Shown in pieces: positions 35,756-45,087 of a DNA stretch of 64,000 nt. The stretch comes from Solibacillus isronensis (GTDB lineage Bacteria; Bacillota; Bacilli; Bacillales_A; Planococcaceae), in the NCBI RefSeq assembly GCF_900168685.1, contig NZ_FVZN01000005.1, positions 1 to 64,000 on the forward strand. The letters are read 5' to 3'. Below the pieces are notes generated by a model. It was given only the letters and a program-made list of their open reading frames with translations. It was not told the origin of the DNA and ran no database searches. The position numbers were made by a program, and so were the translations under genes. Each line of letters opens with the position of its first letter. Position 1 is the stretch's first letter.

Positions 35756-37357
35756 TTACCAAGCGGCAATTGCGCCATCTGTACGTGGTTCTGTTCCACC
35801 ATACAGCACGCCTGTTTTCTGGTCTCGCCAAATAATTTGACCACGTCCGAAACTGCCACCGTCGACTGCAACATGAATGTCATGGCCTTTACGCTGCAAT
35901 GCCTGCACTAAATAACTAGGGAAGTGCGGCTCGACTTCAATGCGCTTTTCACCAATCCATTGCCATCTCGGCATATCAAGTGCTGCTTGCGGGTTGAGTG
36001 CAAAGTCGATTGTGGATGTAACGACCTGAAAATGCCCTTGAGGCTGCATATAGCCACCCATTACGCCAAATGGTCCGACCGCTTCATTATCCTTCGTCAA
36101 GAATCCTGGAATAATTGTATTGAATGTTCGTTTTCCGGGTTTTAAGAAGTTCGGGTGTGTTTCATCCAGTGAGAAATCATAGCCACGGTTTTGAAGCGCT
36201 ATGCCTGTTTCCGGAATGACAATGCCTGAACCGAAGCCCATATAGTTACTTTGGATATAGGATACCATATTGCCGTCCGCATCAGCTGTTGCCAAATACA
36301 CCGTACCGCCTTTTGGAATGTCGAAAGGTTTTGGATCAAGTGCTGTATCGCTGATTTCTGCAAAGCGAGACTCGCCGTAAGTTTTAGATAGTAATGTTTC
36401 GACATCTACCGGCATGTCATTTAATTCTGTGACAAACGCTTTACCGTCCGTATATGCAAGTTTCATCGCTTCAATCTGATTATGTAATGTTTGTACATCA
36501 TGCCATTTTGGCTCGGCATGCTGATAAATGTTCAGTGCCATTTGTGCAACAATACCCTGGCCATTCGGCGGGATTTCCCATACGTCATAGCCTTTGTAAT
36601 GTACTTTAATCGGGTTTACCCACTCAGGTTCATAGCTTGCCAAATCTTCCTTTGAAATAAAGCCGTTATTTTTTTTCATGAAGGCATCGATTTTGTCAGC
36701 AATTTCGCCCTTGTAGAAAGCTTCGCCATTTGTTTTGGCGATTTTACGCAATGTATCTCCATGTGCTGAAGAGTTCCATACTTCACCGATTTCCGGCATC
36801 CGTCCATCGATTGAGAATGTTTCAAACCAGTGTTGGAATTCTTCGGATGTGAAATTTTTTTTATACTTTTTATAGGCTGATTGCCAGTAATGTCCGAGTG
36901 TTACGGAAATCGGATATCCTTCTTCTGCATAGGAGATGGCAGGGGCCAATACTTCGCTTAACGGCAATTTCCCGAATCGCTTCGATAAGGCTGCCCATGC
37001 TGATGGAGCGCCTGGAACAGTAACCGGGATAACTCCATGCATCGGAATTTTATCTAATCCTCGCTCTGCTAACGCTTCTTTGGAAATCGACTTGGCAGAA
37101 GGACCTGAAGCGTTTAACCCGTAAAGCTCATCCTTCATCCAGACGAGCGCAAAGGCATCCCCGCCGATTCCATTTGATGTAGGTTCAACAACTGTTAGTG
37201 CTGCTGCTGTTGCGATTGCTGCATCGACTGCGTTGCCGCCTTTTTTCAAAATATCCAGTCCGGCCTGTGCTGCGAGCGGCTGGGATGTTGCGACCATTCC
37301 GCGATTGGCGATGACTGTATTCCGCTTGCTTGGAAACGGATAATGTAAAAAGTCCAA
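35756..37357 (-). CDS. Gamma-glutamyltransferase (YwrD-like)
   Basis: This 533-residue Ntn-hydrolase precursor transfers or hydrolyses gamma-glutamyl groups from glutathione-like or poly-gamma-glutamate substrates. The self-processing threonine lies in GGTVYLATADADGNMVS, and GGYMQPQGH and GNAVDAAIATAAALTVVEP are family hallmarks. No signal peptide is visible, so it resembles the cytoplasmic YwrD rather than the secreted Ggt. The start is TTG with AGGGGG eight bases upstream. Confidence 0.9.
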   Translation of the reverse strand: MDFLHYPFPSKRNTVIANRGMVATSQPLAAQAGLDILKKGGNAVDAAIATAAALTVVEPTSNGIGGDAFALVWMKDELYGLNASGPSAKSISKEALAERGLDKIPMHGVIPVTVPGAPSAWAALSKRFGKLPLSEVLAPAISYAEEGYPISVTLGHYWQSAYKKYKKNFTSEEFQHWFETFSIDGRMPEIGEVWNSSAHGDTLRKIAKTNGEAFYKGEIADKIDAFMKKNNGFISKEDLASYEPEWVNPIKVHYKGYDVWEIPPNGQGIVAQMALNIYQHAEPKWHDVQTLHNQIEAMKLAYTDGKAFVTELNDMPVDVETLLSKTYGESRFAEISDTALDPKPFDIPKGGTVYLATADADGNMVSYIQSNYMGFGSGIVIPETGIALQNRGYDFSLDETHPNFLKPGKRTFNTIIPGFLTKDNEAVGPFGVMGGYMQPQGHFQVVTSTIDFALNPQAALDMPRWQWIGEKRIEVEPHFPSYLVQALQRKGHDIHVAVDGGSFGRGQIIWRDQKTGVLYGGTEPRTDGAIAAW

Positions 37358-37462
37358 AAATAATCCCCCTTTGATTTAATGACGCAATAAAAAGAATATT
37401 ACAATTATTTTAGTATAGAAAGCAGGTTTTTACAATTTAAATATTTCAGAATCCGAAATAAA

Positions 37463-37501
37463 AAGTTGTTTGGAAAGAGGAATTCTCTTTCCAAACAACT
37501 T
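37463..37501 (-). terminator. Terminator of the Gfo/Idh/MocA gene
   Basis: AAGTTGTTTGGAAAGAG / CTCTTTCCAAACAACTT, a perfect 17-bp stem. Confidence 0.88.
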
Positions 37502-37511
37502 CCTGATTATA

Positions 37512-38450
37512 TTATTTTAGCAATTCATCAATCCAACGCTGCACTTTTAAGCCTTCCTCGAATGGTACGACAAATGCTTCCTCACCTAAAAGGATTTTTC
37601 GGCATGCATCTAGCATTGTTTCAGGGATTTCAGTAGGGGTAATTTCCACTTCCGGCTCATATGCTTTGCTAGTGTAAACTTCGGACCAGTTTCGTAATGT
37701 TAAAACTTTTTCTGTTCCGAAAATTTTATAGTCTATGCGTTCTTCCTGTCCGATACCCGCAAGCCCGTTAATGACCATCGGGATGCCGTTTGCTGTTTTA
37801 GCTAAAGCAGATACCCCAATCTCACAAAGTGCTTCATCTTCAGGGTAAGCAGTTTCATGCGCCAAAATTTCAACATCACCGAATAAATGGTGCGTTAATT
37901 GCAAATAATGCGGGAAAATCTCCCGAATAAACCCGCCTTGCTCACGTGAAGCAATCCAAGGATTTTGCTGCCATTTACGCGGCCATTCAGGGAAATACGT
38001 ATGCAGCTCAATACGTTTAATGTCACCCATATCTTTTGCCAGCTCTTGTTTAAGCTGATGAACTGCCGCACCGTACATTAACGGAAAATGCATCGCTGTT
38101 TGTACATTTACTTCATTAGCGATCTGTACCATCGTTTCTCCGTCTGCTGCATCATGGGCAAGCGGTTTTTCCGATAAAATATGTAATTTGTGCTTTGCGA
38201 TCTCTGCAGCTAATGTTGCATGGCTGACAGGTGGTGTGCCAATATACACCCAGTCCGGTTTTAAATTCAATAGCGCTTGTAAATCATTAGTAGTGGGTAC
38301 ATTATATTTAGCGGCCAGTTGAGCTGTACGAGCTTCATTCGTATCAAAAATAGCCGCAATTTCATAATGTTCATTTTGTAGTGCTTGGTTAATAATGCGT
38401 TCACCGACAACACCAGTACCGATAATGCCAATCGTCGTTGTTTTAGTCAT
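37512..38450 (-). CDS. Gfo/Idh/MocA-family oxidoreductase
   Basis: This 312-residue NAD(P)-dependent dehydrogenase has an N-terminal Rossmann motif GIIGTGVVG and the family segment SEKPLAHDAADG (near residue 95) with the catalytic lysine. The substrate, a sugar or cyclitol derivative, is unknown. The gene is single, with AAAGGAG upstream. Confidence 0.88.
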   Translation of the reverse strand: MTKTTTIGIIGTGVVGERIINQALQNEHYEIAAIFDTNEARTAQLAAKYNVPTTNDLQALLNLKPDWVYIGTPPVSHATLAAEIAKHKLHILSEKPLAHDAADGETMVQIANEVNVQTAMHFPLMYGAAVHQLKQELAKDMGDIKRIELHTYFPEWPRKWQQNPWIASREQGGFIREIFPHYLQLTHHLFGDVEILAHETAYPEDEALCEIGVSALAKTANGIPMVINGLAGIGQEERIDYKIFGTEKVLTLRNWSEVYTSKAYEPEVEITPTEIPETMLDACRKILLGEEAFVVPFEEGLKVQRWIDELLK

Positions 38451-38460
38451 TTAAATGGCT

Positions 38461-38600
38461 CCTTTTTTATCAATTATGCCTTGGCGTAAATGCGCCTGGA
38501 TTTGGCTTTGAGGCCCGGCGCAAAGATGACCTTATCGAATCCATGACATCCGCCTGAGGCTTAATTCTCATCCGATGTATGGCGGACGAAAGAAATATGG
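38461..38600 (-). other. Structured intergenic element of unknown nature
   Basis: Two paired regions are visible: TGCGCC (38491) with GGCGCA (38517), and CCGCC (38550) with GGCGG (38581). Local GC is higher than in the neighbouring intergenic DNA. It lies between divergent genes in a 290-bp gap. The orientation is unknown. It could be a leader RNA or a dispersed repeat. Confidence 0.4.
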
Positions 38601-38741
38601 GATTTTTCTGATAGTTAGTGTAACATATTTTGGGAATACATAGGATTACGAAACAACAAGGAATGATATGCTATTAGGAGAAACAATTTTCGGGAGCATT
38701 TTAATAAGAATGAGAAAAGTGTATTGAGGAGTGGATCGAGT

Positions 38742-40073
38742 ATGAAAGTTGTAATTATAGGAGGCGACGCGGCAGGAATGAGTGCAGCAATGGAAATTGT
38801 GCGAAATAATAAGGCTGCCCACGTTGTCGTATTGGAAAAAGGAGAGGTTTACTCATATGGACAATGCGGATTGCCGTACGTAATTAACGGGAAAGTCCCT
38901 CATCCAGAAGATTTGATTGCAAGGGATGTCGAGGAGTTCCGCTCGAAATATGGAATTGATGCACGCATTTTCCATGAAGTTACAGCAGTTGATACAAAAC
39001 TGCAAAAAGTGAGTGGCATTGATGTAAACAGCAAGGAGCCGTTCGAATTTATATACGATAAACTGCTCATCGCTACAGGAGCATCACCGACTATGCCGAA
39101 AATTGAAAATGCCCACTTAAAAGGAATTCATACAGTAAAAACAATTCCACAAATGAATGAACTGATGGAACAGTTGCCGAATGTGAAGCACGTCACGGTC
39201 ATCGGTGGGGGCTATATTGGTCTTGAAGTTGTTGAAACAGTACGGGAGCGCGGTTTGGATGTGCGTCTCATTCAACGCGGAAGCACATTAATGTCGATTC
39301 TTGATACGCAACTGACAGATATTATTTATGAGGAAGCAGTCAAAAATGGTGTGGAAGTTCTATTAAATGAAGATACGGTAGGCTATGAAGGAACCGAATT
39401 TGTAGAGGCAGTCCGAACAAACAGTGGTGTGCATAAAACAGACCTCGTCATCGTCGCAACAGGAGTACGTCCGAATACACAGTTTGCTCAAGGTTTTGCC
39501 AAGCTGGAAAACGGGGCACTTATCGTCAATGAAAAAATGGAGACTTCGATTGCTAATGTTTATGCAGCAGGGGACTGTGCATCTCATTTTAACCGTGTAA
39601 ATCAAAAGGATGATTACTTACCGCTCGGAACGACAGCAAACAAACAAGGGCGTATTGCCGGGTTGAATATAGCCGGTTTTAATCAGAAGTTCCGGGGAAT
39701 TGTCGGGACATCCATCTTAAAGTTTTTTGATCTGCATATAGGCATGACAGGATTAAATAATGAAGCTGCAGATCGTTTAAATGCACTTGTAGAAGCGTAT
39801 GTAATGGAAGTGAATGATATTGCAAGCTACTATCCGAATGTCCAGCCGATGAAGCTTCGTATGCTTGTCGAACAGCAAAGCCGCAAGCTCGTTGGTCTCC
39901 AAATAGTAGGAAAGCACGGTGTTGATAAACGGATTGATGTATTTGCAACAGCACTTTACAATGAAATGACCTTTGAGGAGCTTTTGGACTTGGATTTAGC
40001 GTATGCACCTCCATTTAGCGGTGTTTGGGATGCGATTATGCAGGCACCAAAACGCTATGGTAAAAAAGAATAA
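38742..40073 (+). CDS. CoA-disulfide reductase / NADH oxidase-family flavoprotein
   Basis: This 443-residue FAD enzyme has GGDAAGMSAAME (FAD Rossmann, residues 7-18), redox cysteine 42 in YGQCGLPY, an NAD-binding GGGYIGLE segment and the C-terminal dimer domain. The single cysteine is typical of CoA-disulfide reductase, which keeps CoA reduced in Bacilli. ATG 38742 is preferred; GAGGAG lies ten bases upstream. Confidence 0.9.
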   Translation: MKVVIIGGDAAGMSAAMEIVRNNKAAHVVVLEKGEVYSYGQCGLPYVINGKVPHPEDLIARDVEEFRSKYGIDARIFHEVTAVDTKLQKVSGIDVNSKEPFEFIYDKLLIATGASPTMPKIENAHLKGIHTVKTIPQMNELMEQLPNVKHVTVIGGGYIGLEVVETVRERGLDVRLIQRGSTLMSILDTQLTDIIYEEAVKNGVEVLLNEDTVGYEGTEFVEAVRTNSGVHKTDLVIVATGVRPNTQFAQGFAKLENGALIVNEKMETSIANVYAAGDCASHFNRVNQKDDYLPLGTTANKQGRIAGLNIAGFNQKFRGIVGTSILKFFDLHIGMTGLNNEAADRLNALVEAYVMEVNDIASYYPNVQPMKLRMLVEQQSRKLVGLQIVGKHGVDKRIDVFATALYNEMTFEELLDLDLAYAPPFSGVWDAIMQAPKRYGKKE

Positions 40074-40080
40074 AACGTCA

Positions 40081-40120
40081 AAAGCTCCAGCTACTATTGG
40101 GAAATAGCTGGAGCTTTTTG
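40081..40120 (+). terminator. Terminator of the CoA-disulfide reductase gene
   Basis: AAAGCTCCAGCTA / TAGCTGGAGCTTTTT stem with a T run. Confidence 0.9.
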
Positions 40121-40140
40121 GTGCTTAACTTCTATTAGTA

Positions 40141-40300
40141 GCATCTTCCCACCTCTATGAAAGGTTGCAAGATGGCTGGAGGAAGTGTTTATATTTGTTT
40201 TAAGTGTGTGTTATAAACACTCGCTAATTGAAGTTAAAACCTCGGGTGGATATCCAACGTTTGGATACAATTACGCTGTGACGTAATCGGCAAAGAGGTG
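40141..40300 (+). ncRNA. Candidate structured RNA upstream of tlp, unassigned
   Basis: Several nested pairings follow one another. CATCTT / AAGATG encloses 40142-40174. GTGTTTATA (40185) pairs perfectly with TATAAACAC (40212). A three-way junction shape is formed by ACCTC (40239) / GAGGT (40295) around TATCCAA-CGT-TTGGATA and ATTACG-N6-CGTAAT. I could not match any riboswitch class I know. Nothing coding is visible from 40122 to 40666. Confidence 0.4.
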
Positions 40301-40611
40301 TTAGTCAAATTTGTTCAAATTAATTATGTATAGTTATGCGTTCACTCATGCTAGCAGCTATGACTTTCTGCAAAGGTGGAATCATGATGAAGGCTCACTA
40401 CTTGTTTTGAACTTATCCATACTATAGCGCATAATTATTAGCAAAACGCCATTTTAATGAATATGTAAATAACATGTAAAATAGCGGATTATCTAGCAAA
40501 ACCTTTCATATCAAGGGTTTAAAGGTGTTTTTAGTGTTTTTTAAAATTATTTTATTGTATTTGTATAACAAAAATATGACATCTGTGACGAAATAAAGGA
40601 AAAATTATTTT

Positions 40612-40641
40612 GGAATAAATAAAGTGAAGCAAAACAAACTA
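40612..40641 (+). promoter_or_regulatory. Sigma-G-like promoter of tlp
   Basis: -35 GGAATA (40612-40617), a 17-bp spacer and -10 CAAACTA (40635-40641) resemble the sigma-G pattern TGAATA / CATACTA. The site is 26 bp before the tlp start. Forespore expression is known for Tlp in Bacillus, which supports it. Confidence 0.55.
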
Positions 40642-40666
40642 AATTTATCATCGAAAAGGAGGAATC

Positions 40667-40912
40667 ATGATGAAAAACGACAGACATGATGTTTTTAACA
40701 AAGGATCGGAAAATGCGATAAGTTTAGGGAAAATGATTAACAATACCAAAGAAAATATACACGAGGCTGAAATTAGTAAAGAATTTGCATTTCCTGAAGA
40801 ACTGGAAAATATTGAAGAGAAAAATGCGCGACGCAGAACAGCCATTGCCCAAATGGAAGAACAAATTAGAGAAAGAAAAGCAGCCAAAGCTAGAAGGGAT
40901 TCATTCAAATAG
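40667..40912 (+). CDS. tlp: Small acid-soluble spore protein Tlp (thioredoxin-like protein)
   Basis: This 81-residue charged protein follows the Tlp pattern of Bacillus spores: a conserved N-terminal half (MINNTKENIHEAEISKEFAF) and EEKNARRRTAIAQMEEQI, comparable to NTIENIEEAE and KNARREQSI of B. subtilis Tlp. It accumulates in the spore core. The gene has AAAAGGAGG upstream, its own terminator and a sigma-G-like promoter, all typical for a forespore gene. It is direct evidence that the organism sporulates. Confidence 0.85.
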   Translation: MMKNDRHDVFNKGSENAISLGKMINNTKENIHEAEISKEFAFPEELENIEEKNARRRTAIAQMEEQIRERKAAKARRDSFK

Positions 40913-40945
40913 CGTGTTCTTAGTATATAAATGAATAACCGTTTT

Positions 40946-40982
40946 AAACGTTAATCTTAATTTTTAGATTAACGTTTTTTTA
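40946..40982 (+). terminator. Terminator of tlp
   Basis: AAACGTTAATCT / AGATTAACGTTT perfect stem followed by a T run. Confidence 0.92.
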
Positions 40983-41138
40983 TGTATAAAACAGAACTAA
41001 GTTTTAAGATTTTTGTTGGGAAGTTTTCATTTTCATACTAAAACTATCATACAGTGTTTTGGGAGAGTTCTTCTATTTTAAATGGGATTACTCAAAATAG
41101 TTTTTTGCACAAACCAAATGACTTGAAGGAGGCTTTAA

Positions 41139-43736
41139 ATGAAGGTAACAGAATATTACCAAGCATCTGTACAAGAGGTAATGAAAAAGTTAGATGTGAC
41201 GCAATATGGATTAACTGATTATGAAGTCCGTGGCCGCCAGAAAAAGTATGGCTATAACGAATTAAAAGAAGGAAAGCAGAAAAGTATTTTCCAAGTTTTC
41301 TTCGAGCAGTTTCAGGATTTTTTAGTGCTCATTTTAATTGTTGCGGCAATTGTTTCAATGTTCCTTGGAGATATGGACAGTTCCATAGTCATTTTAATCG
41401 TCATTATACTAAATGCCATTCTCGGAACGGTTCAACATGCACGAGCAGAAAAATCATTGAACAGTTTAAAAGAAATGGCGGCACCCGTTTCAAAAGTTAA
41501 ACGTAACGGAGAAATTATTGAAATACCATCCAGAAATGTAATAGTAGGAGATCTGCTCATTTTGGAAGCGGGCGATTCTATTAGTGCGGATGGACGAGTA
41601 GTTGAAAGTCATAGTTTGCAAATAAATGAAAGTTCATTAACAGGCGAATCTTTGGCGGTCGATAAAGTAGCCAATACGATTGTTGAAACAGAGCTTGCAC
41701 TAGGAGACAGAAAAAACATGGTGTACTCCGGCAGCTTTGTAACAAATGGTCGTGGGGCAGTAGCAGTTACTTCAATCGGGATGAATACGGAAATCGGAAA
41801 AATTGCTAAGCTGATTGACAATGCGAAAGAGAAAAAAACACCTTTGCAAGTCAATCTTGATAAATTCGGAAAACGTCTTGCCATCGGAATTATCCTGATT
41901 TGTATCGTAATTTTTGCTTTGGATATTATTCGGGGGCGTGAGCTGATTGATTCCTTTATGTTCGCAGTTTCCTTGGCTGTTGCGGCAATTCCTGAAGCGT
42001 TAAGTTCGATCGTAACGATTGTACTAGCCGTAGGGACCCAGAATATGGCGAAAGAAAATGCGATTATCCGCAAATTGCCGGCAGTAGAAAGTTTAGGAGG
42101 TGTTTCGATAATTTGTACAGACAAAACCGGAACGCTGACACAAAACAAAATGACTGTTCAGGAAGTTTATACGGACGAGCAGTTTTTCTCCTCTAACGAG
42201 CTGGAGCCGACCAACCCGCATCATAAAAAATTGCTCGATTTCGCAATACTGTGCAATGATTCCATGATGTTAAAGGATAAAACGATAGGGGATCCGACAG
42301 AACTTGCACTCGTAAAATTAGGGCATGAGTATAAATTGAGCGAGCAATTGATCCGTGGGCTTCATCCTCGTGTTGGAGAAATTCCTTTCGATTCTACTCG
42401 AAAATTAATGAGTACCGTTCACCGAATGGGGAACCGGAATGTCATGATTACAAAAGGCGCAGTGGACGAGCTTATTCCCCGTATTAGCCGCATTGATTCA
42501 AGCAGCAGTTCAATTATTACGAGCAAGCAGCTGGAACAGATTAATCAAGCAAATACTGCATTTTCGAATGCCGGATTAAGGGTAATTGCCATTACGTATA
42601 AAGAAGTATTTTCTTCCAATATAAGTGAAAAGGACGAGCAAGGCTTAACATTTGTCGGGTTAATCGCGATGATGGATCCTCCGCGTGATGAATCGGCACA
42701 GGCAGTTGCAGACTGTATTGAAGCGGGAATTAAACCTGTCATGATTACAGGTGACCATAAGATTACGGCAATTGCGATCGCAAAACAGCTTGGTATTTTA
42801 AAAAGCCCTGACGAAGCAATTGAAGGAAAAGAAATTGAAAAGCTTTCTGACCGGGAACTGAAAAACAAGGTGGAAAGTTTCTCCGTCTATGCCCGTGTAT
42901 CGCCGGAGCACAAAATTCGGATTGTAAAGGCTTGGCAAAAAAAAGGACATGTTGTTGCGATGACCGGGGACGGGGTAAATGACGCTCCGGCGTTAAAACA
43001 GGCTGAAATTGGTGTAGCAATGGGGAAAACAGGAACGGAAGTGGCCAAAGATGCGTCAGCGATGATTTTAACAGACGATAATTTTTTAACGATTGTCAAA
43101 TCGATTTCGAATGGACGGAGTATTTATGCCAATATTAAATACGCGATTAAATTCCTGTTATCCGGAAATGCAGGGGCAATTTTTGTTGTTTTATATGCGA
43201 CGCTTTTCGCATTACCGGCTCCGTTTCTCCCGATCCACCTGTTGTTTATCAATTTATTGACGGATAGCCTCCCAGCGATTGCGATTGGTTTGGAACCGCA
43301 TAATAAGAAGCTGATGAAGGAAAAACCGCGGAATATAAATGAGTCACTATTAAATAAAAAATTCGTATCCCAAGTAGGATTTGAAGGACTGATTATTGCG
43401 GCAGTCACAATCATCGCCTTCCAGGTAGGCTTATCGACAGGTGATACAGCAGTTGCGACAACAATGGCATTTGCAACATTATGTTTATCTAGATTGCTGC
43501 ACGGATTCAATTGCCGCTCGGAAGACTCCATTTTTAAAATAGGAATTTTCTCGAATTTGGCAGTGTGGATTGCCTTCTTACTCGGGTTTACAATACTGAA
43601 CTTTGTACTGATCAAAGGGTTATTCGAGGTAGCTAACTTGACAAATAGCCAATATTTAATGATTTACGGATTATCATTAGTACCGTTAGTTATTATTCAG
43701 GTTCGTAAGCTGTTTTTCGGATCTGCTAAGGCATAA
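41139..43736 (+). CDS. Cation-transporting P-type ATPase (Ca2+ type, LMCA1/PacL-like)
   Basis: This 865-residue P2A-type ATPase has the TGES actuator motif (168-171), phosphorylation site DKTGTLT with Asp328, an MTGDGVNDAPALK hinge and ten membrane segments. M4 carries PEAL in place of the PEGL common in SERCA-type pumps. M6 keeps NLLTDSLPAIA, with Asn and Asp ligands. This resembles the Listeria LMCA1 group, which binds one Ca2+. It probably exports Ca2+ or a related cation. The ribosome site is GAAGGAGG. Confidence 0.9.
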   Translation: MKVTEYYQASVQEVMKKLDVTQYGLTDYEVRGRQKKYGYNELKEGKQKSIFQVFFEQFQDFLVLILIVAAIVSMFLGDMDSSIVILIVIILNAILGTVQHARAEKSLNSLKEMAAPVSKVKRNGEIIEIPSRNVIVGDLLILEAGDSISADGRVVESHSLQINESSLTGESLAVDKVANTIVETELALGDRKNMVYSGSFVTNGRGAVAVTSIGMNTEIGKIAKLIDNAKEKKTPLQVNLDKFGKRLAIGIILICIVIFALDIIRGRELIDSFMFAVSLAVAAIPEALSSIVTIVLAVGTQNMAKENAIIRKLPAVESLGGVSIICTDKTGTLTQNKMTVQEVYTDEQFFSSNELEPTNPHHKKLLDFAILCNDSMMLKDKTIGDPTELALVKLGHEYKLSEQLIRGLHPRVGEIPFDSTRKLMSTVHRMGNRNVMITKGAVDELIPRISRIDSSSSSIITSKQLEQINQANTAFSNAGLRVIAITYKEVFSSNISEKDEQGLTFVGLIAMMDPPRDESAQAVADCIEAGIKPVMITGDHKITAIAIAKQLGILKSPDEAIEGKEIEKLSDRELKNKVESFSVYARVSPEHKIRIVKAWQKKGHVVAMTGDGVNDAPALKQAEIGVAMGKTGTEVAKDASAMILTDDNFLTIVKSISNGRSIYANIKYAIKFLLSGNAGAIFVVLYATLFALPAPFLPIHLLFINLLTDSLPAIAIGLEPHNKKLMKEKPRNINESLLNKKFVSQVGFEGLIIAAVTIIAFQVGLSTGDTAVATTMAFATLCLSRLLHGFNCRSEDSIFKIGIFSNLAVWIAFLLGFTILNFVLIKGLFEVANLTNSQYLMIYGLSLVPLVIIQVRKLFFGSAKA

Positions 43737-43864
43737 ATAGAAAATGTAATGAACAAAACAGTATATGGCAACTTTTTTAGCTGGTTAACATAAAAATAAA
43801 GTTAACAAGGTTATGGAAGGATGACATTATTAGCACGACAATTAAACATTTCTTCGGCCAGGCA

Positions 43865-44899
43865 ATGACAGGGCAGGGTATTAAAAATATTTATAAAGAG
43901 TTGATGGATGAAGCAAAAGCTGTGTATTTATTAAAGGGAGCGCACGGTTTCAAAATTTCGGAGTTACTGCAGAAAATCGGGTCGCACTACTATGAAAAAG
44001 GGGCACACATTGAGTTTTTCCATGATCCTTTATTTGAAAATACGGTCGAAGCTGTTTATATTCAAGCCCCTCATCGTATATTAATTGTTCAAGCGACAAA
44101 CCCGTCTTTAGAACCAGTACTGCCAGGGGTACGGGACCATGTCATTTCCCTTTATGACTGTTTGGATGAACAACACATTGCATTGAATGAAAATTTGTCT
44201 TCGGTAAACGAATCGAAACAAGCCTACTATGACCGGTGCTTTACCAAGCTTTCAAATGCTATACACATTCATGATGACTGGGAAGTGGAGACGAGAAAGC
44301 AAATGGAATGGAGCGGGTTGGATCAGCAGTTTGCTGAGTTATCGATCAATCTATTTGCTGCAACGAATCGGCAGAAATCCGGCCAGCTTACACACCGGTT
44401 ACTTGGAACATTAACTCCAACAGGAGCACAGGACACAGTACAAAGTATTACACAAAACCTGGAAAAGAGATTGTTTATTAAAGGGTATCCAGGAACAGGG
44501 AAGTCTTCGATGATGAAAAAGTTGGCGAACGAAGCGGTAAGCAGAGGGTTTGATGTACAACTCGTTTGGTGCGGACTTGATTCCAATTCGATCGATATGG
44601 TCATTATCCCGGAACTGAAATTCTGTATTTTTGATAGCACGGAGCCACATGTGTATTTTCCGGATGAAAATCGTCCTGGTGATGAAATTTTCGATATTGC
44701 CCAGTATTGTCATCCGACAGAAGTAGAGGAAAAGAATATAGAAGCAATCGTAGAAAAGTACAAAACAACGATGGCGGATGCAAAATATTTTGCAGCAAAA
44801 TACGCAGAACAGGAAAAGAAAGTTCGAGAAGCAATAGATGCTGCTATCAATTTGGATGAATTCAATAAACGAACATCCTTACTATTTGAGCTTTTTTAA
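43865..44899 (+). CDS. PRK06851-like ATPase with two P-loop repeats, N-terminal one degenerate
   Basis: This ~344-residue protein matches the duplicated nucleotide-binding family seen next to sporulation or stress genes in Bacilli. The second P-loop is intact (KGYPGTGKSSMMKKLA, near residue 213). The first has decayed to KGAHGFKISELLQKIG, lacking GKS/T. ATG 43865 has no ribosome site. Twelve codons upstream, ATT 43829 follows GGAAGG by eight bases and adds ISTTIKHFFGQA, the expected family N-terminus, so translation may begin at a non-AUG codon. Function is unknown. Confidence 0.75.
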   Translation: MTGQGIKNIYKELMDEAKAVYLLKGAHGFKISELLQKIGSHYYEKGAHIEFFHDPLFENTVEAVYIQAPHRILIVQATNPSLEPVLPGVRDHVISLYDCLDEQHIALNENLSSVNESKQAYYDRCFTKLSNAIHIHDDWEVETRKQMEWSGLDQQFAELSINLFAATNRQKSGQLTHRLLGTLTPTGAQDTVQSITQNLEKRLFIKGYPGTGKSSMMKKLANEAVSRGFDVQLVWCGLDSNSIDMVIIPELKFCIFDSTEPHVYFPDENRPGDEIFDIAQYCHPTEVEEKNIEAIVEKYKTTMADAKYFAAKYAEQEKKVREAIDAAINLDEFNKRTSLLFELF

Positions 44900-44919
44900 T
44901 TAAGATAAGAATTTTAATA

Positions 44920-44960
44920 GGCATGGGTCCGATTTCATACCGGATCCATGCCTTATTTTT
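44920..44960 (+). terminator. Terminator of the PRK06851-like gene
   Basis: GGCATGG-TCCG / CGGATCCATGCC stem followed by TTATTTTT. Confidence 0.87.
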
Positions 44961-44970
44961 GATAGCAGAT

Positions 44971-45087
44971 CTAACTTTCCTGGACCCCTAGCATTTTACT
45001 TACTGTAACAGTGTCATAAATAAGCTCCCCACCAATTGTTGTATTAGATATATCCGATATAAAATTTATATTCGATGTATCAGACAT
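44971..45087 (-). CDS. Short hypothetical protein, 38 residues
   Basis: This minus-strand frame starts at ATG 45087, seven or so bases after AAAGGGGGG, and encodes 38 residues beginning MSDTSNINFISDISNTT and containing GGELIYDTVTVSKMLGV. The strong ribosome site and sensible composition suggest it is translated. I do not recognise a family. It lies at the left edge of the accessory island. Confidence 0.45.
   Translation of the reverse strand: MSDTSNINFISDISNTTIGGELIYDTVTVSKMLGVQES

Noticed and set aside
40141-40300. Known riboswitch such as M-box, c-di-GMP or fluoride type ahead of the cation ATPase
   Set aside because: None of the consensus core motifs I know is present, and the tlp gene with its terminator lies between this region and the ATPase gene.
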